DNA of 64,000 nucleotides from Candidatus Nezhaarchaeota archaeon (GCA_025059375.1 JANXDO010000001.1:350097-414096); one strand, 5' to 3'. Positions 48,763-57,525 are shown, counted from the stretch's first letter. Numbers and translations are program-made. Notes: a model not told the origin generated them from the letters alone.

Positions 48763-49977
48763 ATGATTGACCAGCCACGACAATTAAGTGAGCTATTTAG
48801 AGACATCAAGGATAAGGGTGTAGCGACGAGTATCTATAATCCTAGGATTAATAGGAAACCGGTGTTATACGACACGACGCTAAGGGATGGTGAGCAAACT
48901 TCCGGAGTTGCCTTCACTATTGGGGAGAAGGTTGAGATAGCTCTCTTACTTGAGAGGTGCGGATTGAAGGAGATTGAAGCTGGCTTTCCAGCCATCTCTA
49001 ATGATGAGAGAGAAGCGGTAAAAGCAGTCTGTAGAGAGGTATCTAAATCAAAGGTTTTGTGCTTGTGTAGAGCCTTAAAGTCTGACGTTGACTTAGCGCT
49101 AAGCTGTGATGTCGACGGCGTCATAGTCTTCATACCTTCATCCGACATTCACCTAAAGTGGAAGCTTAAGATGCCGGATCACGAAGCCTTAAAGTGTGCG
49201 TTGGAGACCATAGAGTATGCTAAATCGCATGGCCTCTTCGTTCAATTCACTTGTGAAGATGCTACTAGAACATCGCTCGACAGGCTGCTTACATTCTACA
49301 GTAACGCCATAGACCATGGAGCTGATAGGATTGGTATCGCAGATACGACAGGCTGTATAACTCCAGCCGGAATGAAACTCCTCGTAGGTGAGCTCTCGAA
49401 AGTGTTGAGCAAGCCCATAGCAGTTCACTGTCACAACGACTTCGGGCTAGCGACTGCCAACACGCTGGCAGCTTATGAGGCGGGCGCAACCGCCCTATCC
49501 GTATCGGTCAATGGCTTAGGTGAGAGGTGCGGCAATGCTCCGCTAGAGGAGGTAGCCTTATCGCTGTACTGCCTCTACGGAGTCGATGTGGAGTTAGACC
49601 TCAAAGCCCTGCTTGAAGTCTCGAGGAGGGTTTCCGAGATATCAGGTTTAAGGCCGTGGCCTCTTAAGCCGATAGTTGGATCAAATGCGTTTACTCACGA
49701 ATCTGGAATCCATGTTGCAGCAGTTCTCGAGAACCCATTCACCTACGAACCTTATAGTCCAGAGCTCATAGGTGCTGAGAGGAAGATAAGGTTTGGAAAG
49801 CATAGTGGGACAAAGGCGATACAGTATGCACTAAGGTCTATAGGTATGAACCCATCGAGAGAGGAGGTGGAGAGGGTCCTAGAAGAGGTTAAGAGGCTGG
49901 GGCTTGAGAAGAAGAGCTTGAGCCTAGAGGACGTTAAGAACGTAGCCATTAAGGTCCTCGGGGTCAAGGAGCTTTGA
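48763..49977 (+). CDS. Homocitrate/isopropylmalate-synthase family enzyme, AksA-like
   Basis: A 404-residue HMGL-type Claisen condensation enzyme. YDTTLRDGEQTSGVAF (metal and catalytic Arg), EIEAGFPAISNDE, AVHCHNDFGLATANTLAAYEAG (metal-binding HxH) and NGLGERCGNAPLEE are all intact. HESGIHVAAVLENPFTYEPYSPELIG lies in the C-terminal part. It lacks the roughly 120-residue LeuA regulatory domain of classic isopropylmalate and citramalate synthases. This favours the AksA/NifV-type homocitrate synthases. AksA starts the 2-oxosuberate route to coenzyme B. Coupling to an acetolactate-synthase-like gene (TTGA overlap) would instead fit branched-chain amino acid synthesis, so the substrate is open. 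Confidence 0.75.
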   Translation: MIDQPRQLSELFRDIKDKGVATSIYNPRINRKPVLYDTTLRDGEQTSGVAFTIGEKVEIALLLERCGLKEIEAGFPAISNDEREAVKAVCREVSKSKVLCLCRALKSDVDLALSCDVDGVIVFIPSSDIHLKWKLKMPDHEALKCALETIEYAKSHGLFVQFTCEDATRTSLDRLLTFYSNAIDHGADRIGIADTTGCITPAGMKLLVGELSKVLSKPIAVHCHNDFGLATANTLAAYEAGATALSVSVNGLGERCGNAPLEEVALSLYCLYGVDVELDLKALLEVSRRVSEISGLRPWPLKPIVGSNAFTHESGIHVAAVLENPFTYEPYSPELIGAERKIRFGKHSGTKAIQYALRSIGMNPSREEVERVLEEVKRLGLEKKSLSLEDVKNVAIKVLGVKEL

Positions 49978-51533
49978 TTGGCGCTGAAGTCCTGCTCAGG
50001 TTCTTGAACCTAGACTTATACTTCACGGTCCCCGGCAGATTCACCATACCTATCAACGTCTCACTCAAGAGGATTAATGGGAGGAGCGTGATGGTGCCTG
50101 ATGAGAGGTGCGCTGGCCATGCGGCTGACGGCTACGCCAGGGCCTCAAATAAACCTGCTGGATTAATCGTCTCAGCCGGTCCCGGGGCCCTCAACGCGAC
50201 CCTCTCAGTCGCTACCGCGTACAGAGACTACGTGCCCATGGTTGTGATCGCGGGCGACGTCCCTTCATACTCCAAGGGCTCTCTAGCAGTCGAGGAGGTT
50301 GATTTAGAGGGGATATTCAGCTCCATCTCCAAAGACTTGGTCTACATAGGGGGTCCTCGAGATCTAGCTCTAGCCAAGACCTTAGCTGAGAGTGTTGCAA
50401 GGCCTCCACGCCAACCAGTGTTCATAGACTTCCCCCTCGACCAGCAGGAGGCTGAGGTCAAGGCCTTAATTGGAGAAGGGGACCAGTACGTGGACTACGA
50501 GAGATCTGAGGACATTGTTGTCCAGGCCCGCGAAGTAGCCAAGCTCTTGGAGGCCTCGAAGAGGCCCCTCATACTCATCGGCAACGGTTGCATAGAGGTG
50601 CACAACGCCGTGGCTCGCTTTGCAGAACAAAACCAAATACCGGTTGCCTACACCTTAATGGGCTGGTGTAGGGTGAAGTCGAGGTCTAAAGTGAGCTTAG
50701 GCTTCTGCGGCATTAGGGGCTTTAAGAGTGCCAACCAGGCATTGGAGGAGTGTGACCTACTAATAGCGCTAGGAGCTCGACTATCTGAGGCTACGACAGC
50801 TCACGGCTTAAGCGACGATGCAACAATAGTTCAAGTCCTTGTCGAAAACCACTTCCACAGTAAAGCCTACTTAAAGGTCATGGACACATGTGAAAGGTTC
50901 CTGGAGGCACTGGTAAGAGAGTATCGTGGTGGCAAGAAGAGTCTATGGATAAAGCAGGTCGGTGAAGAGGATCATGGGTCCAAGACCTTCAACATCATAA
51001 GAAGGTTGCTGAGAGCAACAAAATGCACCATACTTTCACTGGATATGGGCGACTCAAGCATGTGGGCTCTTGAGGCAGTGAAGCACGAGCAGCAAGGGTT
51101 GATACTATACCCAGGGGGTCTGGCAACCATGGGCTTCTCAGTACCAGCAGCCTTGGGGGCACAGCTAGCGAGGCCTGATGAGATCGTTTTATCCATAACT
51201 GGTGATGGTGGTGCGCTAATAAGTCTGCCAGCGCTGCACGCGATATCGAGGTTGAAGTTGCCGATAGCTGTGACGGTATTTAACAATAGGGTCTACGGGA
51301 TGGTTCGAGGCAAGCAGCTTAGGGACTATGGAGTAACAGTTGATGTGGAGCTGGATCTCGAATCATTTGAAGGGATAGCCAAAGCCCTGAAGATCAACTA
51401 TATTAAGATTGAGGGTGTAGAGGATGTCAAAGTTCTTGCTGGTAAGCCATTAAGAGAGCCGATACTAATTGAAGTCCACGTCGAAGCTGATGATAGGCCG
51501 CCAACACCGATAAGACTCTTCCCTAGAACTTGA
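49974..51533 (+). CDS. Thiamine-diphosphate enzyme, acetolactate-synthase-like
   Basis: A 519-residue ThDP enzyme of the acetolactate synthase/benzoylformate decarboxylase type. The pyrimidine-binding domain has VPDERCAGHAADGYARAS (activating Glu). A central domain carries RPLILIGNGCIEVHNAVARF. The diphosphate-binding domain has ITGDGGALISLPALHA followed by FNNRVYGMV, the GDG-x(~25)-NN motif. It is shorter than typical IlvB (about 560-600), and no IlvN regulatory subunit gene is adjacent. It starts with TTG in the stop of the AksA-like gene. Acetolactate synthase or a 2-oxoacid decarboxylase acting on a product of the upstream enzyme are both possible. Confidence 0.75.
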   Translation: MIGAEVLLRFLNLDLYFTVPGRFTIPINVSLKRINGRSVMVPDERCAGHAADGYARASNKPAGLIVSAGPGALNATLSVATAYRDYVPMVVIAGDVPSYSKGSLAVEEVDLEGIFSSISKDLVYIGGPRDLALAKTLAESVARPPRQPVFIDFPLDQQEAEVKALIGEGDQYVDYERSEDIVVQAREVAKLLEASKRPLILIGNGCIEVHNAVARFAEQNQIPVAYTLMGWCRVKSRSKVSLGFCGIRGFKSANQALEECDLLIALGARLSEATTAHGLSDDATIVQVLVENHFHSKAYLKVMDTCERFLEALVREYRGGKKSLWIKQVGEEDHGSKTFNIIRRLLRATKCTILSLDMGDSSMWALEAVKHEQQGLILYPGGLATMGFSVPAALGAQLARPDEIVLSITGDGGALISLPALHAISRLKLPIAVTVFNNRVYGMVRGKQLRDYGVTVDVELDLESFEGIAKALKINYIKIEGVEDVKVLAGKPLREPILIEVHVEADDRPPTPIRLFPRT

Positions 51534-51584
51534 ATGTGGAGGGTTAGATACACTTAGAGGTGCAACCTCAAGTGATTGGGAGAA

Positions 51585-52640
51585 CTACGTCACCTCCCGC
51601 GTTGGGCGCTCACTGCAACACTTGATTATGTACTCTGACAACTCATCAACACTTAAGCCATGTATGAAGCCCTTCACCCTACTTAGCTCCTCCTTCACGT
51701 CCTTCACGCGCGTCCACTTAAGTCTTGATTCTATCTCGCTAACTAAGTTGTTGGGGTAGGTGAAGAAGTCCCCAGTTATCATTATGTTCTCAATTATTCC
51801 ATTAAAGACCTTGACGTGAACCCTTATAAGGCCAGCAGGAGTTTTATAGGTGCAGACGTTCATGAAGCCGCTTCCTCTCCTAGATTCGTATATCCACTCG
51901 TGGCTCCTATACTTCTCAATCCTCTCATTAAGCAAACTTAACTCAAAATCATTTAAATCACCATCGACCAACTCTACCTTCATTACTTCCCTCACGGCCC
52001 TCTTAAATGAATCTATGACCTCCTCCATCGTAGGCTTATAGCCCAGAACCCTCTTAATTGTTGTTATTCTCTCCTCGAAGCTCTTGACCTCCTTATCGCT
52101 CAGCTTCTCGATGGGCAGCTTCAGGACCTTAAGCATAAGCTCCACGTCAAAGTCCAACAGTATCGTCCCACAGAACAAGACCCCATCTGAGTCCACGTAA
52201 ATTCCGGTGCCCGATATCTTACGACCCTCGACCTCAATGTCATTCTTGGGCCTGAACTTGGCGTTTGTAACCCCAAGATTGTGAAAGGCCTTTAGGGGGA
52301 CCCTAATTAAGTGTTCATACATCTCGCTCACGGTTAGGTTGCTCACCATAGCTTTAGGTATCCATAGCTCCCATCCAGGCGCGTCCTCGTACATCAAGAT
52401 GGCGCCCCCACCACTAGGCCTCCTATTAATCCTAAGGCCCAGCTGCCTGGCTACCTCAATGTTAACCTCTTCATGGACGTCTTGGTTAAAGCCGATCAAT
52501 ACGGCAGGTGGATCGAATATGTTTATGCGAGCTGTGGGTGGGGCTTTGCCCAGACCTACAGCTTCAGTTACAACCTCTTCAGTCGCTAGTAGAAAGTCGT
52601 CGGGAGCTCTATGGAGTAGGAAGCGCCATACCCTCGCCAT
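51585..52640 (-). CDS. lplA: Lipoate-protein ligase, LplA with fused LplB-like C-terminal domain
   Basis: A biotin/lipoate ligase-fold protein. RRPSGGGAILMYEDAPGWEL is the lipoate-binding loop, and PKNDIEVEGRKISGTGIYVD the catalytic Lys region. The last roughly 90 residues (VHVKVFNGIIENIMITGDFF, then SEIESRLKWTRVKDVKEEL) match the small LplB-type accessory domain, which in several archaea is a separate protein. I start at ATG 52640; a TTG at 52649 adds three residues. It attaches lipoate or octanoate to E2 or GcvH proteins. The lipS1-lipS2 genes are divergent from it, about 70 bases away, making a complete lipoylation module. Confidence 0.85.
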   Translation of the reverse strand: MARVWRFLLHRAPDDFLLATEEVVTEAVGLGKAPPTARINIFDPPAVLIGFNQDVHEEVNIEVARQLGLRINRRPSGGGAILMYEDAPGWELWIPKAMVSNLTVSEMYEHLIRVPLKAFHNLGVTNAKFRPKNDIEVEGRKISGTGIYVDSDGVLFCGTILLDFDVELMLKVLKLPIEKLSDKEVKSFEERITTIKRVLGYKPTMEEVIDSFKRAVREVMKVELVDGDLNDFELSLLNERIEKYRSHEWIYESRRGSGFMNVCTYKTPAGLIRVHVKVFNGIIENIMITGDFFTYPNNLVSEIESRLKWTRVKDVKEELSRVKGFIHGLSVDELSEYIIKCCSERPTREVT

Positions 52641-52667
52641 ACGTCTCAATTAAGAGCTACTCTCAGA

Positions 52668-52695
52668 AATTAAGCTTTTTAACCTCGACAGAGGT
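52668..52695 (+). promoter_or_regulatory. lipS1 promoter with small inverted repeat
   Basis: A TATA element within AAATTAAGCTTTTTAA (52668-52682 region) lies about 32 bases before ATG 52709, consistent with a leaderless lipS1 transcript. ACCTCGACAGAGGT (52682-52695), 5-base arms with a 4-base spacer, follows it directly and may be an operator between lplA and lipS1. Confidence 0.4.
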
Positions 52696-52708
52696 CTGGA
52701 GTACCTCG

Positions 52709-53596
52709 ATGCTATTCGTGTTCGCCACTTCGAGCATGCACTATGAAGTCCCCGATTTGGGCATTCGAGGCGTGGACTTCCCTTGCGTAAGCATTACTGG
52801 TCGCCAGTGCAAGCTAATGTGCTTGCACTGTTATGGCAAGCTACTCAACAACATGATCCCCGTGAGCGACCCTAATGACTTGAAGAGCTTGGCTGATGAC
52901 CTGAAGAAGATTGGAGGCAATGGTGTCCTGATAAGTGGTGGTTGTGATGAGGAGGGCAGGGTGCCCTTCGAGGGGTACTTAGACGCCATCAAGCACTTGA
53001 AGGAACTCGGGCTTAAGGTCTTCATACACACTGGCGTAGTCGACGACTTTAGAGCTAAGCTGCTTGAGCAGGTCGGGGTAGATGCTGTGCTGGTGGACTG
53101 CGTAGTCAGTGAGGCCGCGATCAGGGGCGTCATAGGCCTAAACGATGTCGAGGCCTACGTGAGGAGCTTGAGGATCTTGACCAAGCACAAATTGAACGTG
53201 GTGCCTCACGTGGTCATAGGCATTAACAGGGGGATGCCGTCTGATGAGTTTAAGGCCATAGACTTATTGAGCGAGCTAAGGCCTAAGGCCGTGGTCTTCG
53301 TGATCTTCACACCATACCCCGACACCCCTCTCGAGCTCGCGAGTCCACCTCAACCCAACTACGTGATTGAGGTGCTTAAGTATAGTAGGTTCAAGTTGGC
53401 TGACGTCCCAGTGACCCTAGGCTGCATGAGGCCCAGGAGTCCCGAGTACCTTCAAGTCGAGATAATGGCTATAGAGCTTGGCTTTAATGGCGTGGCCTTC
53501 CCATCAATTGAGGCTCTCGACTACATCGTTAGGAACGGGTTGAAGTTCAAGGTGGTCAATGAGTGCTGTGCATCAATATTCAGCTACGTTAACTAG
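52709..53596 (+). CDS. lipS1: Radical SAM protein, LipS1-like lipoyl synthase component
   Basis: A radical SAM enzyme with the cluster motif CKLMCLHCYG (C-x3-C-x2-C) about 30 residues from the start. A GISGG-like LISGGCDEEGRVPF SAM-binding segment and a TIM-barrel core (HVVIGINRGMP, FVIFTPYPDTPLE) follow, with further cysteines toward the end (GCMRPR, ECCAS). It resembles LipS1, one of the two radical SAM proteins that replace LipA in archaeal lipoate synthesis. Its neighbours are lplA, divergent, and a second radical SAM protein just downstream, the expected partners. I start at ATG 52709 because a TATA element is 30 bases upstream; an upstream frame to 52508 runs into lplA. Confidence 0.75.
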   Translation: MLFVFATSSMHYEVPDLGIRGVDFPCVSITGRQCKLMCLHCYGKLLNNMIPVSDPNDLKSLADDLKKIGGNGVLISGGCDEEGRVPFEGYLDAIKHLKELGLKVFIHTGVVDDFRAKLLEQVGVDAVLVDCVVSEAAIRGVIGLNDVEAYVRSLRILTKHKLNVVPHVVIGINRGMPSDEFKAIDLLSELRPKAVVFVIFTPYPDTPLELASPPQPNYVIEVLKYSRFKLADVPVTLGCMRPRSPEYLQVEIMAIELGFNGVAFPSIEALDYIVRNGLKFKVVNECCASIFSYVN

Positions 53597-53642
53597 CTAG
53601 AAAATTAATTAGCCTCGCGCCCAGCATATCGAGGGAGCTAAA

Positions 53643-54755
53643 TTGAGTCGAGAATCGCCAGACTACGTAAGGATTAGCACTGCAGCCGACATAGTGCTGG
53701 GATTTAGCGCCGGCAGATTCTTCAAGAACGCATATCCTTACTGCATAAACCTGCTCCTCCATTTTAACGATGGGTGCAAGGCCAATTGTCTTTACTGTGG
53801 CCAAGCTAGGGAGGTAGGCTCCTCACCTGAGTGCAGGTCATTGATACGAGTCGAGTGGCAGCTTAGAAACTTAGAGGAAATCATTAAGTCGATTAACAGG
53901 TTCAACCTTAATGGCTGCTCAATGAGGCCGTACAGGGTCTGCGTTGCCTCCATAACCAACTCTAAGGCGGTTGACGCGGAAATAGAGGTCGTTAAGCGAG
54001 TACATAATGCCACCAAGCTGCCAATATCGGCACTAATAACTCCAACAATCTTCAATAAGGATGACGTGAAGAAGTTGAGGGATGCAGGTGCCGAACGCAT
54101 AGGTATTGCCATAGACTGTGCCAACGACGAGCTCTTTGACCTGCTTCGAGGAAATCGTGCTAGGGGGCCGCATAGGTGGGGCAGGTACCTGGAGGGGGTA
54201 ATCGAGGCTGTCGAGGTCATGGGCAAGGGTAGGGTCGGCATACACCTGATCGTGGGCTTAGGTGAGGAGGAAGAGGAGGCAATTAGGTTGATTCAGTGGG
54301 CCCACGACGTGGGCGCTGAAACACACTTGTTTTCGTTTTACCCTGAGCTCGGTTCCATCCTTGAGGGCTGGACTAGACCGCCAATAGGCCAGTATAGGAG
54401 GGTGCAGCTAGCCAGATACTTAATAAACTCAGGCATCAGCAGGTACGAGTGGATGAATTTTAATGAGCGAGGCCAGGTCGTGAACTTCGGAGTGCTTAGG
54501 TCTACCCTCGAGGAGGTTATTGAGAGTGGGCTACCGTTTGTGACATCTGGTTGTCCAGGCTGTAATAGACCTTATGCAAATGAAAGGCCAAGCGAGAGGC
54601 CGAGAAACTACCCCTACGTGCCCACGAGCGGGGCGGAGATAGAGGCAATTAAGAGGGAGTTAAGCGACTACAAGCCCTTTAGAAACGACATCCATGCACT
54701 GATCGGCTACTTAAAGTTTGGATCAATGCTCACACCCCAAATCAAGGCGTACTGA
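53643..54755 (+). CDS. lipS2: Radical SAM protein, LipS2-like lipoyl synthase component
   Basis: A 370-residue radical SAM enzyme with CKANCLYCGQA (C-x3-C-x2-C) near residue 43. SMRPYRVCVASITNSKAVDAE, HLIVGLGEEEEEAIRLI and a C-terminal cysteine motif, TSGCPGCNRPYANERPSERP, follow; the last probably binds an auxiliary iron-sulfur cluster that donates sulfur. It is distinct from LipA, whose auxiliary cluster motif is N-terminal. With LipS1 it should insert two sulfurs into protein-bound octanoate. TTG start at 53643 after a strong Shine-Dalgarno GAGGGAG (53631-53637). It is followed by uppP, only 9 bases away. Confidence 0.75.
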   Translation: MSRESPDYVRISTAADIVLGFSAGRFFKNAYPYCINLLLHFNDGCKANCLYCGQAREVGSSPECRSLIRVEWQLRNLEEIIKSINRFNLNGCSMRPYRVCVASITNSKAVDAEIEVVKRVHNATKLPISALITPTIFNKDDVKKLRDAGAERIGIAIDCANDELFDLLRGNRARGPHRWGRYLEGVIEAVEVMGKGRVGIHLIVGLGEEEEEAIRLIQWAHDVGAETHLFSFYPELGSILEGWTRPPIGQYRRVQLARYLINSGISRYEWMNFNERGQVVNFGVLRSTLEEVIESGLPFVTSGCPGCNRPYANERPSERPRNYPYVPTSGAEIEAIKRELSDYKPFRNDIHALIGYLKFGSMLTPQIKAY

Positions 54756-54764
54756 GGGTCGAGA

Positions 54765-55577
54765 TTGGACTGGCTAATCTTAGCACTAGTAGGCGTGATA
54801 CAGGGAGTGACCGAGTGGATTCCAGTATCAAGTCAGGGGATCAACTCCTTGGTGTTATCTCTTCTGGGCGTAAGCCCAGAGCTGATACTGCCATCAACAA
54901 TATGGCTGCACCTCGGAACTCTGGCGGCTGCAATGACTTACTTCAGGAGGGACTTGAATAAACTTGTAAGGAGCCTAGCATCAGCTTCAAGGTTCGATGA
55001 AGACTTCAAGCTGCTCATCTTCATAACGATAGCAACGCTCATGACCTGCATCATAGGCTTCCCCCTGTATCAAGTTGTTAAGGGCCTCAGCAGCATGAGC
55101 GGGGCCTCGATAATGGCCATCATCGGCGCCTGCATGATATTATCGGGTCTAATTCAGAAGCTTGCAACAAAGGCTAGGGGGTTTAAAGGGATCAATGTTA
55201 GGGACTCAATCCTGATAGGCTCAATTCAATCATTATCAGTCATACCTGGTCTTAGCAGGAGCGGATTAACTATAGCCGCTCTACTGCTGCTCGGTTATGA
55301 TTCAAAGATGGCATTGAGGATAAGCTTCATAATGAGCATACCCATCATAATCCTTGCTAACGCCTACTTAGCATTAACCGGTGAAATCTCCTACTTCGCA
55401 GCTCAATCAGTGATTGGGCTGGTCTTGGCATTGGTCATTGGTTACATCACGATAAGTGCTTTGATGAGGCTTGCAGTAAAGCTCAAATTCTGGTCGTTCT
55501 GCTTAATCGTGGGCTTCTTGAGCTTCATACCACTAATCACGGAACTCCTAATGTTCTTTTGGCTATGGCCTCCTTGA
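54765..55577 (+). CDS. uppP: Undecaprenyl-diphosphatase-like membrane phosphatase UppP (BacA)
   Basis: A 270-residue polytopic protein with the two UppP signature motifs. GVIQGVTEWIPVSSQG near the N-terminus holds the conserved Glu and Ser residues. SVIPGLSRSGLTIAALLLLG in the second half holds the catalytic Arg. About eight hydrophobic helices are present. In archaea it should dephosphorylate polyprenyl (dolichyl) diphosphate, recycling the glycan carrier. TTG start at 54765 after GAGGGT (54754-54759). It probably shares a transcript with lipS2, though the functions are unrelated. Confidence 0.9.
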   Translation: MDWLILALVGVIQGVTEWIPVSSQGINSLVLSLLGVSPELILPSTIWLHLGTLAAAMTYFRRDLNKLVRSLASASRFDEDFKLLIFITIATLMTCIIGFPLYQVVKGLSSMSGASIMAIIGACMILSGLIQKLATKARGFKGINVRDSILIGSIQSLSVIPGLSRSGLTIAALLLLGYDSKMALRISFIMSIPIIILANAYLALTGEISYFAAQSVIGLVLALVIGYITISALMRLAVKLKFWSFCLIVGFLSFIPLITELLMFFWLWPP

Positions 55578-55583
55578 GGTATC

Positions 55584-55593
55584 GTTTATATCG
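55584..55593 (+). promoter_or_regulatory. TATA box of the methanogenesis marker 11 gene
   Basis: GTTTATATCG lies about 43 bases before ATG 55632. GGGAG (55621-55625) serves as the ribosome binding site. The palindrome CGATATCG (55613-55620) falls at the expected transcription start. Confidence 0.4.
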
Positions 55594-55631
55594 AGCTTAA
55601 TCCCATTATTCTTCGATATCGGGAGATTGTG

Positions 55632-56558
55632 ATGAAGCTGACTAGGGAGGAACTCAAGGAGCTCGTTAAGAATAAGCCGTGGATAACGCCATTTAAGAAG
55701 ATGCTAGCAATGAGCGATCCAACGGGGGCTTATCTCGAGATACACGAGATCTATAGTGGACCCTGCTTTGGTTGTGCTGCTTGGACAACCCTAAATGTTG
55801 CTAGAAACAGCCCTATAGTGGTTAAAGCCAGGAGAGATGGTAATAGGAACATCTACATAGTGAGGTTGGGGGACCACCAAAAAGTTGAGGGTACTGCATG
55901 TATAGAAGTTGCTTCAATTGAGGGCTCTAAGGTGAAGCTCGTCTGTAGTGGTGTGGCTGGTGCAGGTGTTGGTTTCACTTTATGTAGAGGACTTGCAGAT
56001 GGTGTTGAGGAAGTAGAGATACTAGAGATGGGTGGGGGGGCGAAGGTTGGTAGGAGTATCTTAACACTACCATTAAAATACAAGCTTTGCGTTGGCATCG
56101 ATGACACAGATAACAAGGAGGAGGGGGCGACATGGTGTCTAGCCAACAACATAGCTGTAGAGTTAGAGGACAAGGGTCTCGCAGACTACGTCTTCTTAAC
56201 CTTAACTCAACTGTACAAAAAGAATCCTCATAGAACCTCAAATTGCGTTGCGTCAGGCATAGTCCTAGCCGTAGAACCTCAAAAAGTGGATATCGCGGTG
56301 AAGTACCTTGAGGAGGCATTAAGGGAGAGAACCCTATCAGGACACACGGGCATGGCTTACAGAGTTGGAGTTCGAGTACCGCCCAAGCTTAGAGGCTTCA
56401 CTAGGAGGGCTAAGAGGGGCATGGTCACGTTCGACGATGCTGTCTCAGTTGCTCGTGAAGTGAATGCGTCATTAAAGCCAATTACAGGTGAGAGAGGTTG
56501 TATAGGAGCCTTGGCTAGCCTTGGCTTCATAGATAATCCGGACAAAGCTGCTAAGTGA
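55632..56558 (+). CDS. Methanogenesis marker protein 11
   Basis: A 308-residue protein whose two parts match methanogenesis marker 11. The N-terminal half has KPWITPFKKMLAMSDPTGAY, PCFGCAAW and GAGVGFTLCRGLADGVEEVE. The C-terminal half has LCVGIDDTDNKEEGATWCLA and LYKKNPHRTSNCVASG, related to the TiaS-type nucleotide-binding domain. The family is nearly restricted to methanogens and their Mcr-bearing relatives, and its function is not known to me. Its presence is one of the strongest metabolic clues in the window. I prefer ATG 55632 over GTG 55629 because GGGAG lies six bases upstream. A promoter element precedes it, so it begins its own transcript. Confidence 0.8.
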   Translation: MKLTREELKELVKNKPWITPFKKMLAMSDPTGAYLEIHEIYSGPCFGCAAWTTLNVARNSPIVVKARRDGNRNIYIVRLGDHQKVEGTACIEVASIEGSKVKLVCSGVAGAGVGFTLCRGLADGVEEVEILEMGGGAKVGRSILTLPLKYKLCVGIDDTDNKEEGATWCLANNIAVELEDKGLADYVFLTLTQLYKKNPHRTSNCVASGIVLAVEPQKVDIAVKYLEEALRERTLSGHTGMAYRVGVRVPPKLRGFTRRAKRGMVTFDDAVSVAREVNASLKPITGERGCIGALASLGFIDNPDKAAK

Positions 56559-56590
56559 TGCGGCCCTCCTTTTAAGGATTTTAAAGATTA

Positions 56591-57511
56591 ATGGTGAAAG
56601 CTAACCTTCGAGGTGTAACCCTCTTGAGTGCATTAAAGCTTAATGCCGACAGAGCAAGTGAAATAGGCTCGCTGCTGACGAGAATTGGACTCGATGGAGC
56701 TTTAAAGATCGAGGAGTTTGACCCTCAATTTCAAGCAATTAAGCTACTCACCGGCAAAATGAATCTTGGACCTGCCCTGACGCTGGTGGTGTTAAATAGC
56801 CTCGTGAGCTACAAGCTCAGTGGTAGAGGAGAGGATTACTGGAGTGAATTTGCAATCTACATGTCAAGGATGGGCGAGCCCAAAAGCTTGAAGGAAGCGA
56901 TCAAGTTCATGGTCGGCTTCTTATCGAGTTCGAAGACTAATATGGTCAAGAGGGGGGAGAAGATAGCCAGGCTGCTTAAATTGCTAGCTAATGAGTCCTT
57001 AGAACCATGGAACATAGCAAGACATGCGAGGAGCCCGCGTAACATGGCCAAGATTATAGCTTCAAACTTAAGGACCAGTTGGACTTCGAAGACCATAGTC
57101 TTCGCTGTGAAGATGTTTTACTACGCGTACAGGGCCTACACGGGTAAGGAGCTTGTAATGCCATTTAACGTGCCTATACCAATCGATTCAAGAGTCGCTA
57201 AAATATCCTGGACCTCGGGTATCCTGGACGTCATGGACATCAACTCATTAAGTTGGGGTAACATTGTACGAGTTATTATGAGTAAACCTAGAGTGGCTCA
57301 GAGAGCTTGGAACATGGTGGCAAAGGCTAGTAGAATACCACCACTACACCTAGACTCCATTGTTTGGATTGTTGGAGGGTTCGTAGGGAGGAGCTATACG
57401 AGAGATGAAGCAATTAAGCTTGCATCCAATACTCTCTCTAGAATGGCCTTAAAGAGTGGCAATGAAGTGTTTGAGGTTGTGAGTAGGTTAATTACTAGGT
57501 ACCTACCGTAG
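56591..57511 (+). CDS. Archaeal 8-oxoguanine DNA glycosylase/lyase (AGOG)
   Basis: A 306-residue all-helical HhH-GPD-like repair enzyme of the AGOG family. The core TSKTIVFAVKMFYYAYRA (catalytic Lys), MPFNVPIPIDSRVAKIS (catalytic Asp in VPIPID-x-R) and IPPLHLDSIVWIVGG are characteristic. It excises 8-oxoguanine and cleaves the abasic site, important in thermophiles. The N-terminal about 100 residues are less conserved-looking. It starts at ATG 56591, 32 bases after the marker 11 gene, and may be co-transcribed with it. Confidence 0.8.
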   Translation: MVKANLRGVTLLSALKLNADRASEIGSLLTRIGLDGALKIEEFDPQFQAIKLLTGKMNLGPALTLVVLNSLVSYKLSGRGEDYWSEFAIYMSRMGEPKSLKEAIKFMVGFLSSSKTNMVKRGEKIARLLKLLANESLEPWNIARHARSPRNMAKIIASNLRTSWTSKTIVFAVKMFYYAYRAYTGKELVMPFNVPIPIDSRVAKISWTSGILDVMDINSLSWGNIVRVIMSKPRVAQRAWNMVAKASRIPPLHLDSIVWIVGGFVGRSYTRDEAIKLASNTLSRMALKSGNEVFEVVSRLITRYLP

Positions 57512-57525
57512 CAAGGAGTGTTAAC

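Noticed and set aside
52508-52708. Upstream extension of lipS1
   Set aside because: It is antisense to the start of lplA; the TATA element and the family N-terminus support ATG 52709.
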